Shown here in pieces: positions 1 to 6,364 of a DNA stretch of 9,473 nucleotides. The stretch is taken from positions 1 through 9,473 of the forward strand of contig CAZAJS010000044.1 of NCBI GenBank assembly GCA_964485635.1. The letters are read 5' to 3'. The notes beneath the pieces were generated by a model that did not search any database, was not told the DNA's origin, and was given only the letters and a program-made list of their open reading frames with translations. The first letter of the stretch is position 1. The number at the start of each line of letters is the position of its first letter. The stretch is from CAZAJS01 sp964485635 (lineage in GTDB: Bacteria > Pseudomonadota > Gammaproteobacteria > Francisellales > Francisellaceae). Made by a program: the position numbers and the translations under genes.

Positions 1-1
1 T

Positions 2-499
2 GTCGGGGCACGTCGTATTGTTGTAACAGATATTAATCCCTATCGTTTACAAATGGCCCAAAAAATGGGGGCTGATGTTGTTTTAGATGTCTCAGATTGT
101 TCGGATGAAACTGGGCAGCAAGCAAAATTACGCCAAGCGATGTCTGATTTAAATATGAAAGAAGGTTTTGATATTGGTTTAGAAATGTCAGGCGTGCCAG
201 ATGCAATCAATAGCATGGTACATATGATGAAAAATGCTGGTAAAATGGCCTTAATGGGAATCAGTAAAGGGTCAGTGGCACTTGATTGGAATGCTGTTGT
301 TTTTAAAGGATTGCAAATTAAAGGTATTTATGGGCGCCAAATGTATGAAACCTGGTATAAAATGGCCAGCATGGTCGATAGTGGGTTAGATGTTTCGTCG
401 GTTATCACACATCATTTCCCAATTGATGAGTTTGAAAAAGGCTTTCAACTAATGCGCTCAGGCCAATGCGGTAAAGTGATTCTTGATTGGACTGTTTGA
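2..499 (+). CDS. tdh: L-threonine 3-dehydrogenase, C-terminal part (5' end outside window)
   Basis: Zinc-dependent medium-chain dehydrogenase that oxidises L-threonine to 2-amino-3-ketobutyrate with NAD+, the first step of threonine conversion to glycine. About 165 codons are present and the frame is open to the window edge, so the ATG at 53 is internal. The first residues, VGARRIVVTDINPYRLQMA, match the NAD-binding Rossmann segment of Tdh. Downstream, GFDIGLEMSGVPDAI, FKGLQIKGIYGRQMYETWYKM and MRSGQCGKVILDW align almost throughout with the E. coli C-terminal half (341 aa full length). The zinc- and catalysis-bearing N-terminal half, and any kbl partner gene upstream, lie outside the window. 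It ends with TGA, 34 bases before the convergent lysO stop; I see no strong terminator hairpin in that gap. Confidence 0.94.
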   Translation, partial: VGARRIVVTDINPYRLQMAQKMGADVVLDVSDCSDETGQQAKLRQAMSDLNMKEGFDIGLEMSGVPDAINSMVHMMKNAGKMALMGISKGSVALDWNAVVFKGLQIKGIYGRQMYETWYKMASMVDSGLDVSSVITHHFPIDEFEKGFQLMRSGQCGKVILDWTV

Positions 500-533
500 C
501 AAGATCAATCATTTGCCTGATATGATAAACGAT

Positions 534-1457
534 TTATCCATTAAAAAAATTAAAAATGGGAATGGCCGCGGGCGTAACAAAAGTCAACAAAAATCCACAA
601 CAAATGGCGGGAGGCAAAAACGCTGATCCATAATTTTGTTTGATCGCTGGCAGGACAAAATCCATTGCAGTTGCGCCACTATAAGCCACCATTTCTAAAT
701 TAAGCCAACGTCTAACAAAAGGAATCAGAGCAAGTGCAATCATCTCACGAGTGAAATCAATAAAAAATGTCATAATGCCATATTCTGGGCCGAGCAATTG
801 ATTATTCATGACACTTGATAATGAATACCAGCCAAAGCCACTAGTCAGCATTAAGCTTGTCGGGGTATTGATATCAGTAATCCAGCTTAAAATAATTGCT
901 ACACCCCATGAGCTTAATACCAAAAGCACCCCTTGTTTATTGCGCAAGATTTGCGTTAATGACATGCCTTCTTGGCAGAGTTGATTACCAATGATAAATA
1001 ACAGCATGATGAGCAATAGACCAACAACATGATCAATCCAGTTTAAGGTATAAGGACTTAAAATACCGATTAAAACACCGATTAATAACCATCCTAAATA
1101 ACGGCTATTATATAAAAACTGGATAATATGATGGGACTTGTTTTGGTCAACGGCTTGTTGATTGTGCTTTGGATTCGGTGAGGGTAGCTTGTGATTGCGT
1201 CTTAATCGCTGTGCATACCAATGAACAACACTGATATTGACAATGGCTAAAGTAATAATAAACAAAAGCGTTTTGCCTAATAGGCTGAATAAAACATCTT
1301 GAAATGCATTTAATTGGTGGCCAAAAGCATAACTCATTAATAAAATTAAGATGGAAATTCCCGTCTCAATGCCATAATGAATTGTTTTTAGGCTTAATCG
1401 AATTGGCAAGTAGTAGCCTAAAAAGAGCGCTGCTAAAATGAGTAATGCTTCCATCAT
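534..1457 (-). CDS. lysO: L-lysine exporter LysO family (DUF340) membrane protein
   Basis: Inner-membrane protein of 307 aa, very hydrophobic, with about eight predicted spans and a polar loop around residues 82-118. The C-terminal half matches E. coli LysO (YbjE) closely: LTSGFGWYSLSSV at 204-216, FTREMIALALIPF at 235-247 and GATAMDFVLPA at 261-271. LysO exports L-lysine and toxic analogues such as thialysine. The conserved intramembrane acidic pair needed in the E. coli protein appears here as E238 and D266. I chose ATG at 1457 because a ribosome-binding site, AGGGGGG (1468-1474), lies 10 bases upstream. A GTG at 1502 would add 15 residues but abuts the -10 box of the predicted promoter, so it would not be transcribed. 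The adjacent ATG at 1454 is a near-equal alternative. The gene is transcribed separately from prmA and converges on tdh. Lysine as substrate is inferred from the family. Confidence 0.87.
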   Translation of the reverse strand: MMEALLILAALFLGYYLPIRLSLKTIHYGIETGISILILLMSYAFGHQLNAFQDVLFSLLGKTLLFIITLAIVNISVVHWYAQRLRRNHKLPSPNPKHNQQAVDQNKSHHIIQFLYNSRYLGWLLIGVLIGILSPYTLNWIDHVVGLLLIMLLFIIGNQLCQEGMSLTQILRNKQGVLLVLSSWGVAIILSWITDINTPTSLMLTSGFGWYSLSSVMNNQLLGPEYGIMTFFIDFTREMIALALIPFVRRWLNLEMVAYSGATAMDFVLPAIKQNYGSAFLPPAICCGFLLTFVTPAAIPIFNFFNG

Positions 1458-1467
1458 ATGCTTTGAG

Positions 1468-1474
1468 CCCCCCT
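1468..1474 (-). promoter_or_regulatory. Ribosome-binding site of lysO
   Basis: On the minus strand this reads AGGGGGG, a strong purine-rich match to the 16S rRNA 3' end. It lies 10 bases before ATG 1457 and 13 before ATG 1454. It falls inside the longer reading frame that starts at GTG 1502, which argues against that start. Confidence 0.6.
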
Positions 1475-1502
1475 TATGAAAAAGATGATGAGTGGACAAC
1501 AC

Positions 1503-1531
1503 AGTATAGCAAGCGGTTTTTAACAGTTCAA
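1503..1531 (-). promoter_or_regulatory. Predicted sigma-70 promoter of lysO, extended -10 type
   Basis: The minus strand reads TTGAAC (1531-1526, 4 of 6 consensus bases), then exactly 17 bases, then TATACT (1508-1503, 5 of 6). TGC directly before the -10 box supplies the extended -10 TG. Transcription would start near 1496, giving a leader of about 40 bases before ATG 1457, too short for a lysine riboswitch. The -35 box overlaps the prmA stop codon. The promoter is predicted from sequence only. Confidence 0.6.
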
Positions 1532-2433
1532 TTTTTATTTACGGATCGTTGGCCACTTAATAAGTACCATTCGCCTTGTCGTTGTTGTTGATTCAATGGG
1601 ATATGGTAAGAATCAAATGCTCGTTTAATCGATGTGATTTGATTGTCAAGGATGCCTGATAAAACCAAAGTGCCCGTTGATTTGATGGACTGGTCAAATG
1701 TTGGGGCTAAATCAATCAAAATATTAGCTAAAATATTTGCAATGACAATATCCGCTTGAGGTAATATCTCGGGAGCATTTTGTGGCAAATAAGCTTGAAT
1801 TTGGCCACTTAGGTCATTTTTTTCTGCATTTTCCAAAGTTGCTTGAATGGCTTGAGGGTCATTATCAATCGCAATGACTTGTTGTGCCCCTAATTTTTTA
1901 GCAGCAATCGCTAAAATTCCTGAACCACATCCATAATCTATGACTGTATCAGTTGATTGCTCAAGCCAAGATAAACATAAAGCTGTTGTTGGATGACTTC
2001 CTGTTCCAAAGGCCAGTCCGGGATCTAATTTTAAAACAGTATGGGCATGATCTGGTGGCGTATGCCAGCTTGGGCAAATCCAAAGACCATCACCAAAAGC
2101 AATTGGCTCAAATGACTGTTGAAAAGAAGCTTGCCAATCTTGGTCATCAAACAATCGTGTGGTGGGTTGATCCTCTAAATAGTCCGCTAATGCATCCAGT
2201 GCTCGTTGAATGAGCTTGGAGATATCATGGTCTTGATCGAATAGCGCAGTTACAACCACACGTTGCCATAAAGGTGTTTGGCCTGCTTTAGGCTCTAAAA
2301 TAGGTTGCCCACCACCATCCTGATAGGTGACAGATAAAGCCCCTTGAGCAAATAGCCAATCTTCAATAATCTTTGTAGCATGTGCTTGACAAGATAAATT
2401 GATTTCTTGCCATTGGGTATTGGCGTTAGTCAT
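1528..2433 (-). CDS. prmA: Ribosomal protein L11 methyltransferase
   Basis: Cytoplasmic SAM-dependent enzyme that trimethylates the N-terminus and lysines of ribosomal protein L11. It has 301 aa, close to the 293 of E. coli PrmA. The N-terminal substrate-recognition domain (about 1-90) contains the typical WLFAQGALSVTYQD. The methyltransferase domain shows the PrmA signature LDPGLAFGTGSHPTT (136-150), SAM-binding motif I VIDYGCGSGILAIAA (164-178), the acidic IDND (189-192) and the catalytic-region motif ANILANIL (232-239). Its ATG overlaps the accC stop by 8 bases (ATGACTAA on the minus strand), and no good ribosome-binding site precedes it, so translation is probably coupled to accC. It seems to be the last gene of the long operon: lysO behind it has its own promoter. 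I see no clear terminator hairpin after it. Confidence 0.95.
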   Translation of the reverse strand: MTNANTQWQEINLSCQAHATKIIEDWLFAQGALSVTYQDGGGQPILEPKAGQTPLWQRVVVTALFDQDHDISKLIQRALDALADYLEDQPTTRLFDDQDWQASFQQSFEPIAFGDGLWICPSWHTPPDHAHTVLKLDPGLAFGTGSHPTTALCLSWLEQSTDTVIDYGCGSGILAIAAKKLGAQQVIAIDNDPQAIQATLENAEKNDLSGQIQAYLPQNAPEILPQADIVIANILANILIDLAPTFDQSIKSTGTLVLSGILDNQITSIKRAFDSYHIPLNQQQRQGEWYLLSGQRSVNKN

Positions 2434-3775
2434 TTTCGTCAGAAAGCATTTTTTCTAAAAAGTGAATGTTAATACCACCTTTTTGAAATTCAGTATTGCT
2501 CAAGATTTTATTATGCAGTGGAATATTGGTCTTAATACCACTGACAATCATTTCCTCTAGCGAGCTTTGCATCCGCTGAATCGCTTTATCACGATCGCGT
2601 CCTGTGACAATAACTTTTGCAATCATTGAATCATAATAAGGTGGGACAAAATATTGAGAATAAATATGCGAATCAACACGAACACCCGGGCCTCCTGGAG
2701 CATGGTAAGTATCAATTTTACCTGGTGATGGCATCATTTTTTCAGGATCTTCAGCATTGATTCGACACTCAATAGCATGGCCTTGAATTTTAACATCCGA
2801 TTGTTTAAACGTTAGTGTTCCACCACTGGCAATACGAATTTGTTCTTTAACCAGGTCTAAAGAAGTAATTGCTTCTGTGACAGGGTGCTCAACTTGGATC
2901 CGTGTGTTCATTTCAATAAAGAAAAACTCACCATTTTCATAAAGAAATTCGAATGTGCCAGCTCCGCGGTATTTAAGTAGTTGACAAGCATCAACACAGC
3001 GTTGGCCAATATCGTTGCGTTGTTGTTGTGTCAAACCGATTGCCGGTGCTTCTTCAATGACTTTTTGATGACGTCGTTGAACGGAACAGTCACGCTCATA
3101 TAAATGAATGGCATTGCCTTGTCCATCACCAAAGACTTGTACTTCAATATGGCGAGGATTTTCGAGAAATTTTTCCATATAGACACAATCATTACCAAAA
3201 GCAGTTTTTGCTTCATACTGTGTCATATTAATAGACTCAATCAAATCATCGGCTTGACGAACGATACGCATGCCACGGCCACCACCGCCGCCGGCAGCTT
3301 TAATCATCACAGGGTAACCAATTTGTTCGGCAATTTTAAGGTTTTCTTGGTCATTGTTGCCTAATGGGCCACCAGAGCCTGGAACACAAGGGACACCCGA
3401 TTTTTTCATGTAGCGGATGGCGGCAACTTTATCGCCCATAATGTCAATTGTTTCAGCACGTGGTCCAATAAAGATAAAGCCACTTTCTTCAACACATTTG
3501 GCAAAATCGGCATTTTCTGATAAAAAGCCATAGCCTGGATGAATCGCATCAGCACCTGTAACTTCAGCTGCGGCAATAATTGTCGGGATGTGTAAATAAC
3601 TTTGTGCAGAATTTGCCGGTCCGATACAAACTGTTTCATCAGCAAGCTTAACATGCATTAAATCACGATCAGCAGCTGAATAGACCGCAACCGTTTTAAT
3701 GCCAAGCTCGCGACAAGCTCGCAAAATACGTAAGGCAATTTCACCACGATTAGCAATGAGAATTTTTTGAATCAT
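2426..3775 (-). CDS. accC: Biotin carboxylase subunit of acetyl-CoA carboxylase
   Basis: ATP-grasp enzyme that carboxylates the biotin carried by AccB using ATP and bicarbonate, the first half-reaction of acetyl-CoA carboxylase in fatty-acid synthesis. It has 449 aa, the same length as E. coli AccC, and the active-site residues fall at the same numbers: K116 and K159 (ATP), the glycine-rich loop AGGGGGRGMR (161-170), H209, K238, E276, E288, N290, R292 and R338. The N-terminal domain starts IQKILIANRGEIALRI, and the RIQVEHPVTE signature is at 292-301. ATG 3775 has AAGGA (3785-3789) 9 bases upstream. It follows accB after 37 bases and overlaps prmA by 8 bases. There is no carboxyltransferase or carrier domain, so this is the stand-alone AccC of the four-subunit bacterial enzyme. 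I see nothing abnormal. Confidence 0.98.
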   Translation of the reverse strand: MIQKILIANRGEIALRILRACRELGIKTVAVYSAADRDLMHVKLADETVCIGPANSAQSYLHIPTIIAAAEVTGADAIHPGYGFLSENADFAKCVEESGFIFIGPRAETIDIMGDKVAAIRYMKKSGVPCVPGSGGPLGNNDQENLKIAEQIGYPVMIKAAGGGGGRGMRIVRQADDLIESINMTQYEAKTAFGNDCVYMEKFLENPRHIEVQVFGDGQGNAIHLYERDCSVQRRHQKVIEEAPAIGLTQQQRNDIGQRCVDACQLLKYRGAGTFEFLYENGEFFFIEMNTRIQVEHPVTEAITSLDLVKEQIRIASGGTLTFKQSDVKIQGHAIECRINAEDPEKMMPSPGKIDTYHAPGGPGVRVDSHIYSQYFVPPYYDSMIAKVIVTGRDRDKAIQRMQSSLEEMIVSGIKTNIPLHNKILSNTEFQKGGINIHFLEKMLSDEND

Positions 3776-3776
3776 A

Positions 3777-3809
3777 ATCCGTTATCCTTCTAATTTATGT
3801 TATCGGATA
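3777..3809 (-). promoter_or_regulatory. Possible RNA hairpin over the accC ribosome-binding site
   Basis: In the 37-base accB-accC gap the minus strand carries TATCC (3809-3805), which can pair with GGATA (3787-3783); the latter includes most of the accC ribosome-binding site AAGGA. An overlapping alternative pairs ATCCG (3808-3804) with CGGAT (3781-3777). The two cannot form fully together. Each is only five base pairs, so this is a weak candidate for tuning AccC output relative to AccB. Confidence 0.25.
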
Positions 3810-3812
3810 GTG

Positions 3813-4283
3813 TTATTCAATCATAAATAGCGGTTGATCATATTCCACAGGTGTGCCATCTTCGGCAACAACCTTTGTGATTGTTCCATCAACTTCTGCT
3901 TCAATTTGATTCATAATTTTCATTGCTTCAATGATGCATAACACATCGCCTTTCTTAACAGTTTGTCCTTCTTTAACGAAAGGCTCAGACCCTGGGTTAG
4001 GCGCACGATAAAAAGTACCGACCATCGGTGATTTGATACTCTGTTCATTTGAGCTAGCGTCACTGTTTGTCGTGTTGTGTTGTTGGGGAGCTTGCTCCGG
4101 TGTGGCGGCTGGTTGACCGACCGGTAACGGTTGTTGTGGTTGTGGCGCTGTATTAGCCATTGGGGCTGCTGCTGGGGCATTTTTGACAATATGGATATCG
4201 GTATTGTCATCTTTGATTTGAATTTCATGTAAACTTGATTCATCAATCAGTTTGATTAATTGTTCAATTTTATTCATATCCAT
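3813..4283 (-). CDS. accB: Biotin carboxyl carrier protein of acetyl-CoA carboxylase (BCCP)
   Basis: Carrier that holds the covalently attached biotin moving between AccC and the AccAD carboxyltransferase. It has 156 aa, the same length as E. coli AccB. The N-terminal segment (1-34, MDMNKIEQLIKLIDESSLHE onward) resembles the AccC-binding/dimerisation region. Residues 35-82 form a linker rich in Ala, Pro, Gln and Asn. The biotinyl domain (about 84-156) contains the thumb SPMVGTFYRAPNPGSEPFV (85-103) and the biotinylation motif EAMKIMNQIEA, with K122 as attachment site. The first ATG is preferred over M3 by similarity to E. coli and because AAAGGTG (4297-4291) lies 7 bases upstream. That site is made from the last codons and stop of aroQ, so the junction is tight. 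A biotin ligase (birA) must act on it but is not in the window. Confidence 0.97.
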   Translation of the reverse strand: MDMNKIEQLIKLIDESSLHEIQIKDDNTDIHIVKNAPAAAPMANTAPQPQQPLPVGQPAATPEQAPQQHNTTNSDASSNEQSIKSPMVGTFYRAPNPGSEPFVKEGQTVKKGDVLCIIEAMKIMNQIEAEVDGTITKVVAEDGTPVEYDQPLFMIE

Positions 4284-4289
4284 GGATTT

Positions 4290-4760
4290 TCACCTTTTTG
4301 TATTGTTTGTATTTAAAAAGTAGACAGCTTCACGAAGTGCCAGCTGATAACTGCGATCTGCAAACCCGGATATGATACCATAAGCAATATCTGAAAGATA
4401 GGAGTGTTGGCGAAAATCTTCGCGCTGGAATGGGTTTGATAAATGCACTTCAATGAAAGGAATCGCTCGAGCTAAAAGGGCATCACGGATCGCAATACTT
4501 GTGTGGGTATAGGCCGCGGCATTAATAATAAAAAAGTCAGTTTCCGATTGCTGAATCCAGTCAACAAGAGATCCTTCATGATTTGACTGAAAACAATCAA
4601 TAGTGACTTTTTTAGATTGAGCCATTTGTTTTAATTGGTGGTTGATTTGTGATAATGTTTGATTGCCATAATATTGTGGTTCACGTTGGCCTAATAGGTT
4701 TAAATTCGGGCCATGGATGACAGTGATATGTCGTTGCTTGGTTGTTATTGCATTATTCAT
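4290..4760 (-). CDS. aroQ: Type II 3-dehydroquinate dehydratase
   Basis: Shikimate-pathway enzyme converting 3-dehydroquinate to 3-dehydroshikimate; the type II form is a small dodecameric protein. With start ATG 4760 it has 156 aa, within the usual 140-160. The family signature VIHGPNLNLLGQREPQYYG spans 14-32, including the flexible active-site loop with Arg26 and the likely catalytic Tyr31. NAAAYTHTSIAIRDAL (80-95), EVHLSNPF (104-111, H106) and REDFRQHSYLS (113-123, R117) supply the other active-site residues. The start is supported by AGGT (4772-4769) 8 bases upstream. A TTG at 4793 would add 11 residues with no family counterpart. The ATG overlaps the apaH stop by 8 bases (ATGAATAA). Its position before accB-accC is widely seen in gammaproteobacteria. 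Confidence 0.96.
   Translation of the reverse strand: MNNAITTKQRHITVIHGPNLNLLGQREPQYYGNQTLSQINHQLKQMAQSKKVTIDCFQSNHEGSLVDWIQQSETDFFIINAAAYTHTSIAIRDALLARAIPFIEVHLSNPFQREDFRQHSYLSDIAYGIISGFADRSYQLALREAVYFLNTNNTKR
4291..4297 (-). promoter_or_regulatory. accB ribosome-binding site inside the aroQ stop
   Basis: The minus strand reads AAAGGTGA at the end of aroQ: Lys and Arg codons followed by the TGA stop. AAAGGTG sits 7 bases before the accB ATG. Ribosomes terminating aroQ therefore stand on the accB initiation site, which favours coupled translation. Confidence 0.55.
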
Positions 4761-5556
4761 GACAGTCGACCTGATAAAATTGTTGTGATTCAATACAATA
4801 AGCTGTTAAGCAATTGCCCCAGACACAACCGGTATCTAATGCAATGATATCAGTCAAATGTGTTTGTCCCTCAAGTGCTGCCCAGTGACCAAAAATAAAT
4901 GTTTCTTTCGCGTTTTTTTTAGGATTAGGGTAGCTAAACCATGGGGCAAAATGGCCTTTGTTTTGTTTGCCAATTCTATCTTGAAGTTCAAGGCGGCCAT
5001 TTTGATCACAAAGACGCATCCGTGTTAGATAATTAGCGATACAGCGCCAACGGTCAATACCTTTTAATCGATTATTCCACTGATCGGGGTGATTCCCAAA
5101 TAAGTGTTTTAGAAAAGTTGTTGGTTGTTGACGTAAGACTCGTTCAAGTGATTGCGCTAATCGTCGTGTTTTTTTAGCTGACCAAATCGGCGGAATCCCA
5201 GCATGAGTGATGCTATGGTTGTGATAGCGAACATATAATTTTTGATGGGCTAACCAGGTGATTAATTCTGATGCATCATCGGCTTGTAAGATCGGGCGAA
5301 TGGTGTCCGTAGGTCCGGGGGTTAAGTCGCCATAAAAACAGCCTAATAAAAATAAATCATGGTTGCCTAAAATCACCGTCGCATTTGCACCTAAATATTT
5401 GACAAACCGTAATGTTTCTAAAGATTCTGGCCCTCTATTTACAATATCGCCAGCAAAAATAATATGATCTTTACCAGATCGAAAATTGATTTTTTCTAAA
5501 AGGTATTTTAAAGGTTGTAAACAGCCTTGTAAGTCACCAATGACATAAGTTGCCAT
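4753..5556 (-). CDS. apaH: Symmetrical bis(5'-nucleosyl)-tetraphosphatase (Ap4A hydrolase)
   Basis: Metallophosphoesterase that splits diadenosine tetraphosphate into two ADP. ApaH enzymes are also known to remove Np4-type caps from RNA 5' ends, linked to stress. The 267 aa compare with 280 in E. coli. Calcineurin-like motifs appear in order: GDLQGC (7-12), GDIVNRGP (36-43), GNHD (64-67), HAG (118-120) and GHW (223-225), the metal ligands and catalytic residues expected. ApaH-specific segments include LGCFYGDL (71-78) and GIDRWRCIANYLTRMRLC (166-183). ATG 5556 overlaps the rsmA stop by one base (TAATG) and has a consensus AGGAGG (5569-5564) 7 bases upstream, the strongest ribosome-binding site in the operon. 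In E. coli apaH also follows rsmA, but with apaG between; apaG is absent here. Confidence 0.96.
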   Translation of the reverse strand: MATYVIGDLQGCLQPLKYLLEKINFRSGKDHIIFAGDIVNRGPESLETLRFVKYLGANATVILGNHDLFLLGCFYGDLTPGPTDTIRPILQADDASELITWLAHQKLYVRYHNHSITHAGIPPIWSAKKTRRLAQSLERVLRQQPTTFLKHLFGNHPDQWNNRLKGIDRWRCIANYLTRMRLCDQNGRLELQDRIGKQNKGHFAPWFSYPNPKKNAKETFIFGHWAALEGQTHLTDIIALDTGCVWGNCLTAYCIESQQFYQVDCHE

Positions 5557-6362
5557 TATCGGGCCTCCTGGATCATATTGCTCAGTTGAACAAATGTTGT
5601 AACTGACAGGTTTTCTGGTCGTTGTGTCAGATCAAAATGGTTCGCTAATTGTTCAATAGGGGCCTTAGCACTACGCAAGATGTGGCGGAGTGTTTTACGT
5701 CGTTTTTGAAAGCACAAAGCAACTAATTGTGCAAAATGCGTTTCATCCATTGCTGGAATGGTCGGCTGTTTAGGGGTCATTACTAATAATTGTGACGTGA
5801 CTTTAGGGGCTGGGATGAATGCGCCAGCTGGAACACTAAAAGCAGCCTGACAGTCAAAGTAATACTGTAGCATTACACTTAAGCGCCCATAGATTTTGGT
5901 ATTTGGGTCTGAGACAATGCGTTGAACAACTTCTTTTTGTAACATCACCACAATACGCTGAATAGCCGAACGGTAGGTTAATAAATGAAATAAAATGGGA
6001 GTTGAGATATGATAAGGAAGATTACCAATCACGGTCCAAGGAGATGATTGCGCATTAAAAACAGTATTTAAATCTGTTTTTAAAATATCCTGATTGATGA
6101 TGGATATTTTATCGACAAATGGTGCTGGCAAGTGGTTTTTTAAATATTCAATAATATGCGCATCATACTCAATGGCATACAAATGGTTGACCATTTTTAA
6201 AAGAGGACTGGTTAAAGCGCCGGGTCCTGGTCCAATTTCTAGGGTAGGTGTATTTTCAGAAAGGTGGGCTAAGTCAATAATTCGTTGAATGATATGCTGA
6301 TCTGTTAAAAAATTTTGGCCAAGTGCTTTTTTTGCCTGGGGCAGACGTGTTACATGAGACAT
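5556..6362 (-). CDS. rsmA: 16S rRNA (adenine1518/1519-N6) dimethyltransferase
   Basis: SAM-dependent enzyme that dimethylates two adjacent adenines in the 3'-terminal hairpin of 16S rRNA late in 30S assembly; its loss gives kasugamycin resistance. With ATG 6362 it has 268 aa (E. coli 273). Motifs from that start: KKALGQNFLTD (11-21), SAM motif I LEIGPGPGAL (41-50), acidic E65 in IEYD, D92 in NQDIL, the catalytic NLPYHI (114-119) and VPAGAFIPAPKVTS (177-190). An upstream ATG at 6431 would extend it by 23 residues into surA without family support. It starts two bases after the surA stop with only a weak ribosome-binding site, suggesting coupling to surA. pdxA, which separates surA from rsmA in E. 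coli, is missing. Confidence 0.96.
   Translation of the reverse strand: MSHVTRLPQAKKALGQNFLTDQHIIQRIIDLAHLSENTPTLEIGPGPGALTSPLLKMVNHLYAIEYDAHIIEYLKNHLPAPFVDKISIINQDILKTDLNTVFNAQSSPWTVIGNLPYHISTPILFHLLTYRSAIQRIVVMLQKEVVQRIVSDPNTKIYGRLSVMLQYYFDCQAAFSVPAGAFIPAPKVTSQLLVMTPKQPTIPAMDETHFAQLVALCFQKRRKTLRHILRSAKAPIEQLANHFDLTQRPENLSVTTFVQLSNMIQEAR
5564..5569 (-). promoter_or_regulatory. Consensus ribosome-binding site of apaH
   Basis: The minus strand reads AGGAGG, a full match to the anti-16S consensus, 7 bases before ATG 5556 and inside the last rsmA codons. Most other junctions in this operon have weaker sites, so apaH may be translated more independently than its neighbours. Confidence 0.6.
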
Positions 6363-6364
6363 GA

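Noticed and set aside
500..533. Bidirectional terminator between tdh and lysO
   Set aside because: Only a five-base AT stem (ATCAT/ATGAT) is visible, with no GC-rich hairpin and T-run, so I do not call a terminator.
1458..1502. GTG start giving lysO 15 extra residues
   Set aside because: The GTG abuts the predicted -10 box, upstream of the likely transcript start, and the strong AGGGGGG site lies inside the extension; E. coli LysO also has no such extension.
1953..2213. Plus-strand open frame of 86 codons inside prmA
   Set aside because: It is antisense to a clear PrmA and its translation resembles nothing I recognise; the same holds for the plus-strand frame at 3104-3364 inside accC and short frames inside lptD.
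4070..4180. Low-complexity Ala/Pro/Gln segment in accB as a repeat or insertion
   Set aside because: A flexible Ala/Pro-rich linker is normal in BCCP and total length equals that of E. coli AccB.
4761..4793. TTG start giving aroQ 11 more residues
   Set aside because: It has no ribosome-binding site and the extra residues have no counterpart in the family; ATG 4760 has AGGT 8 bases upstream.
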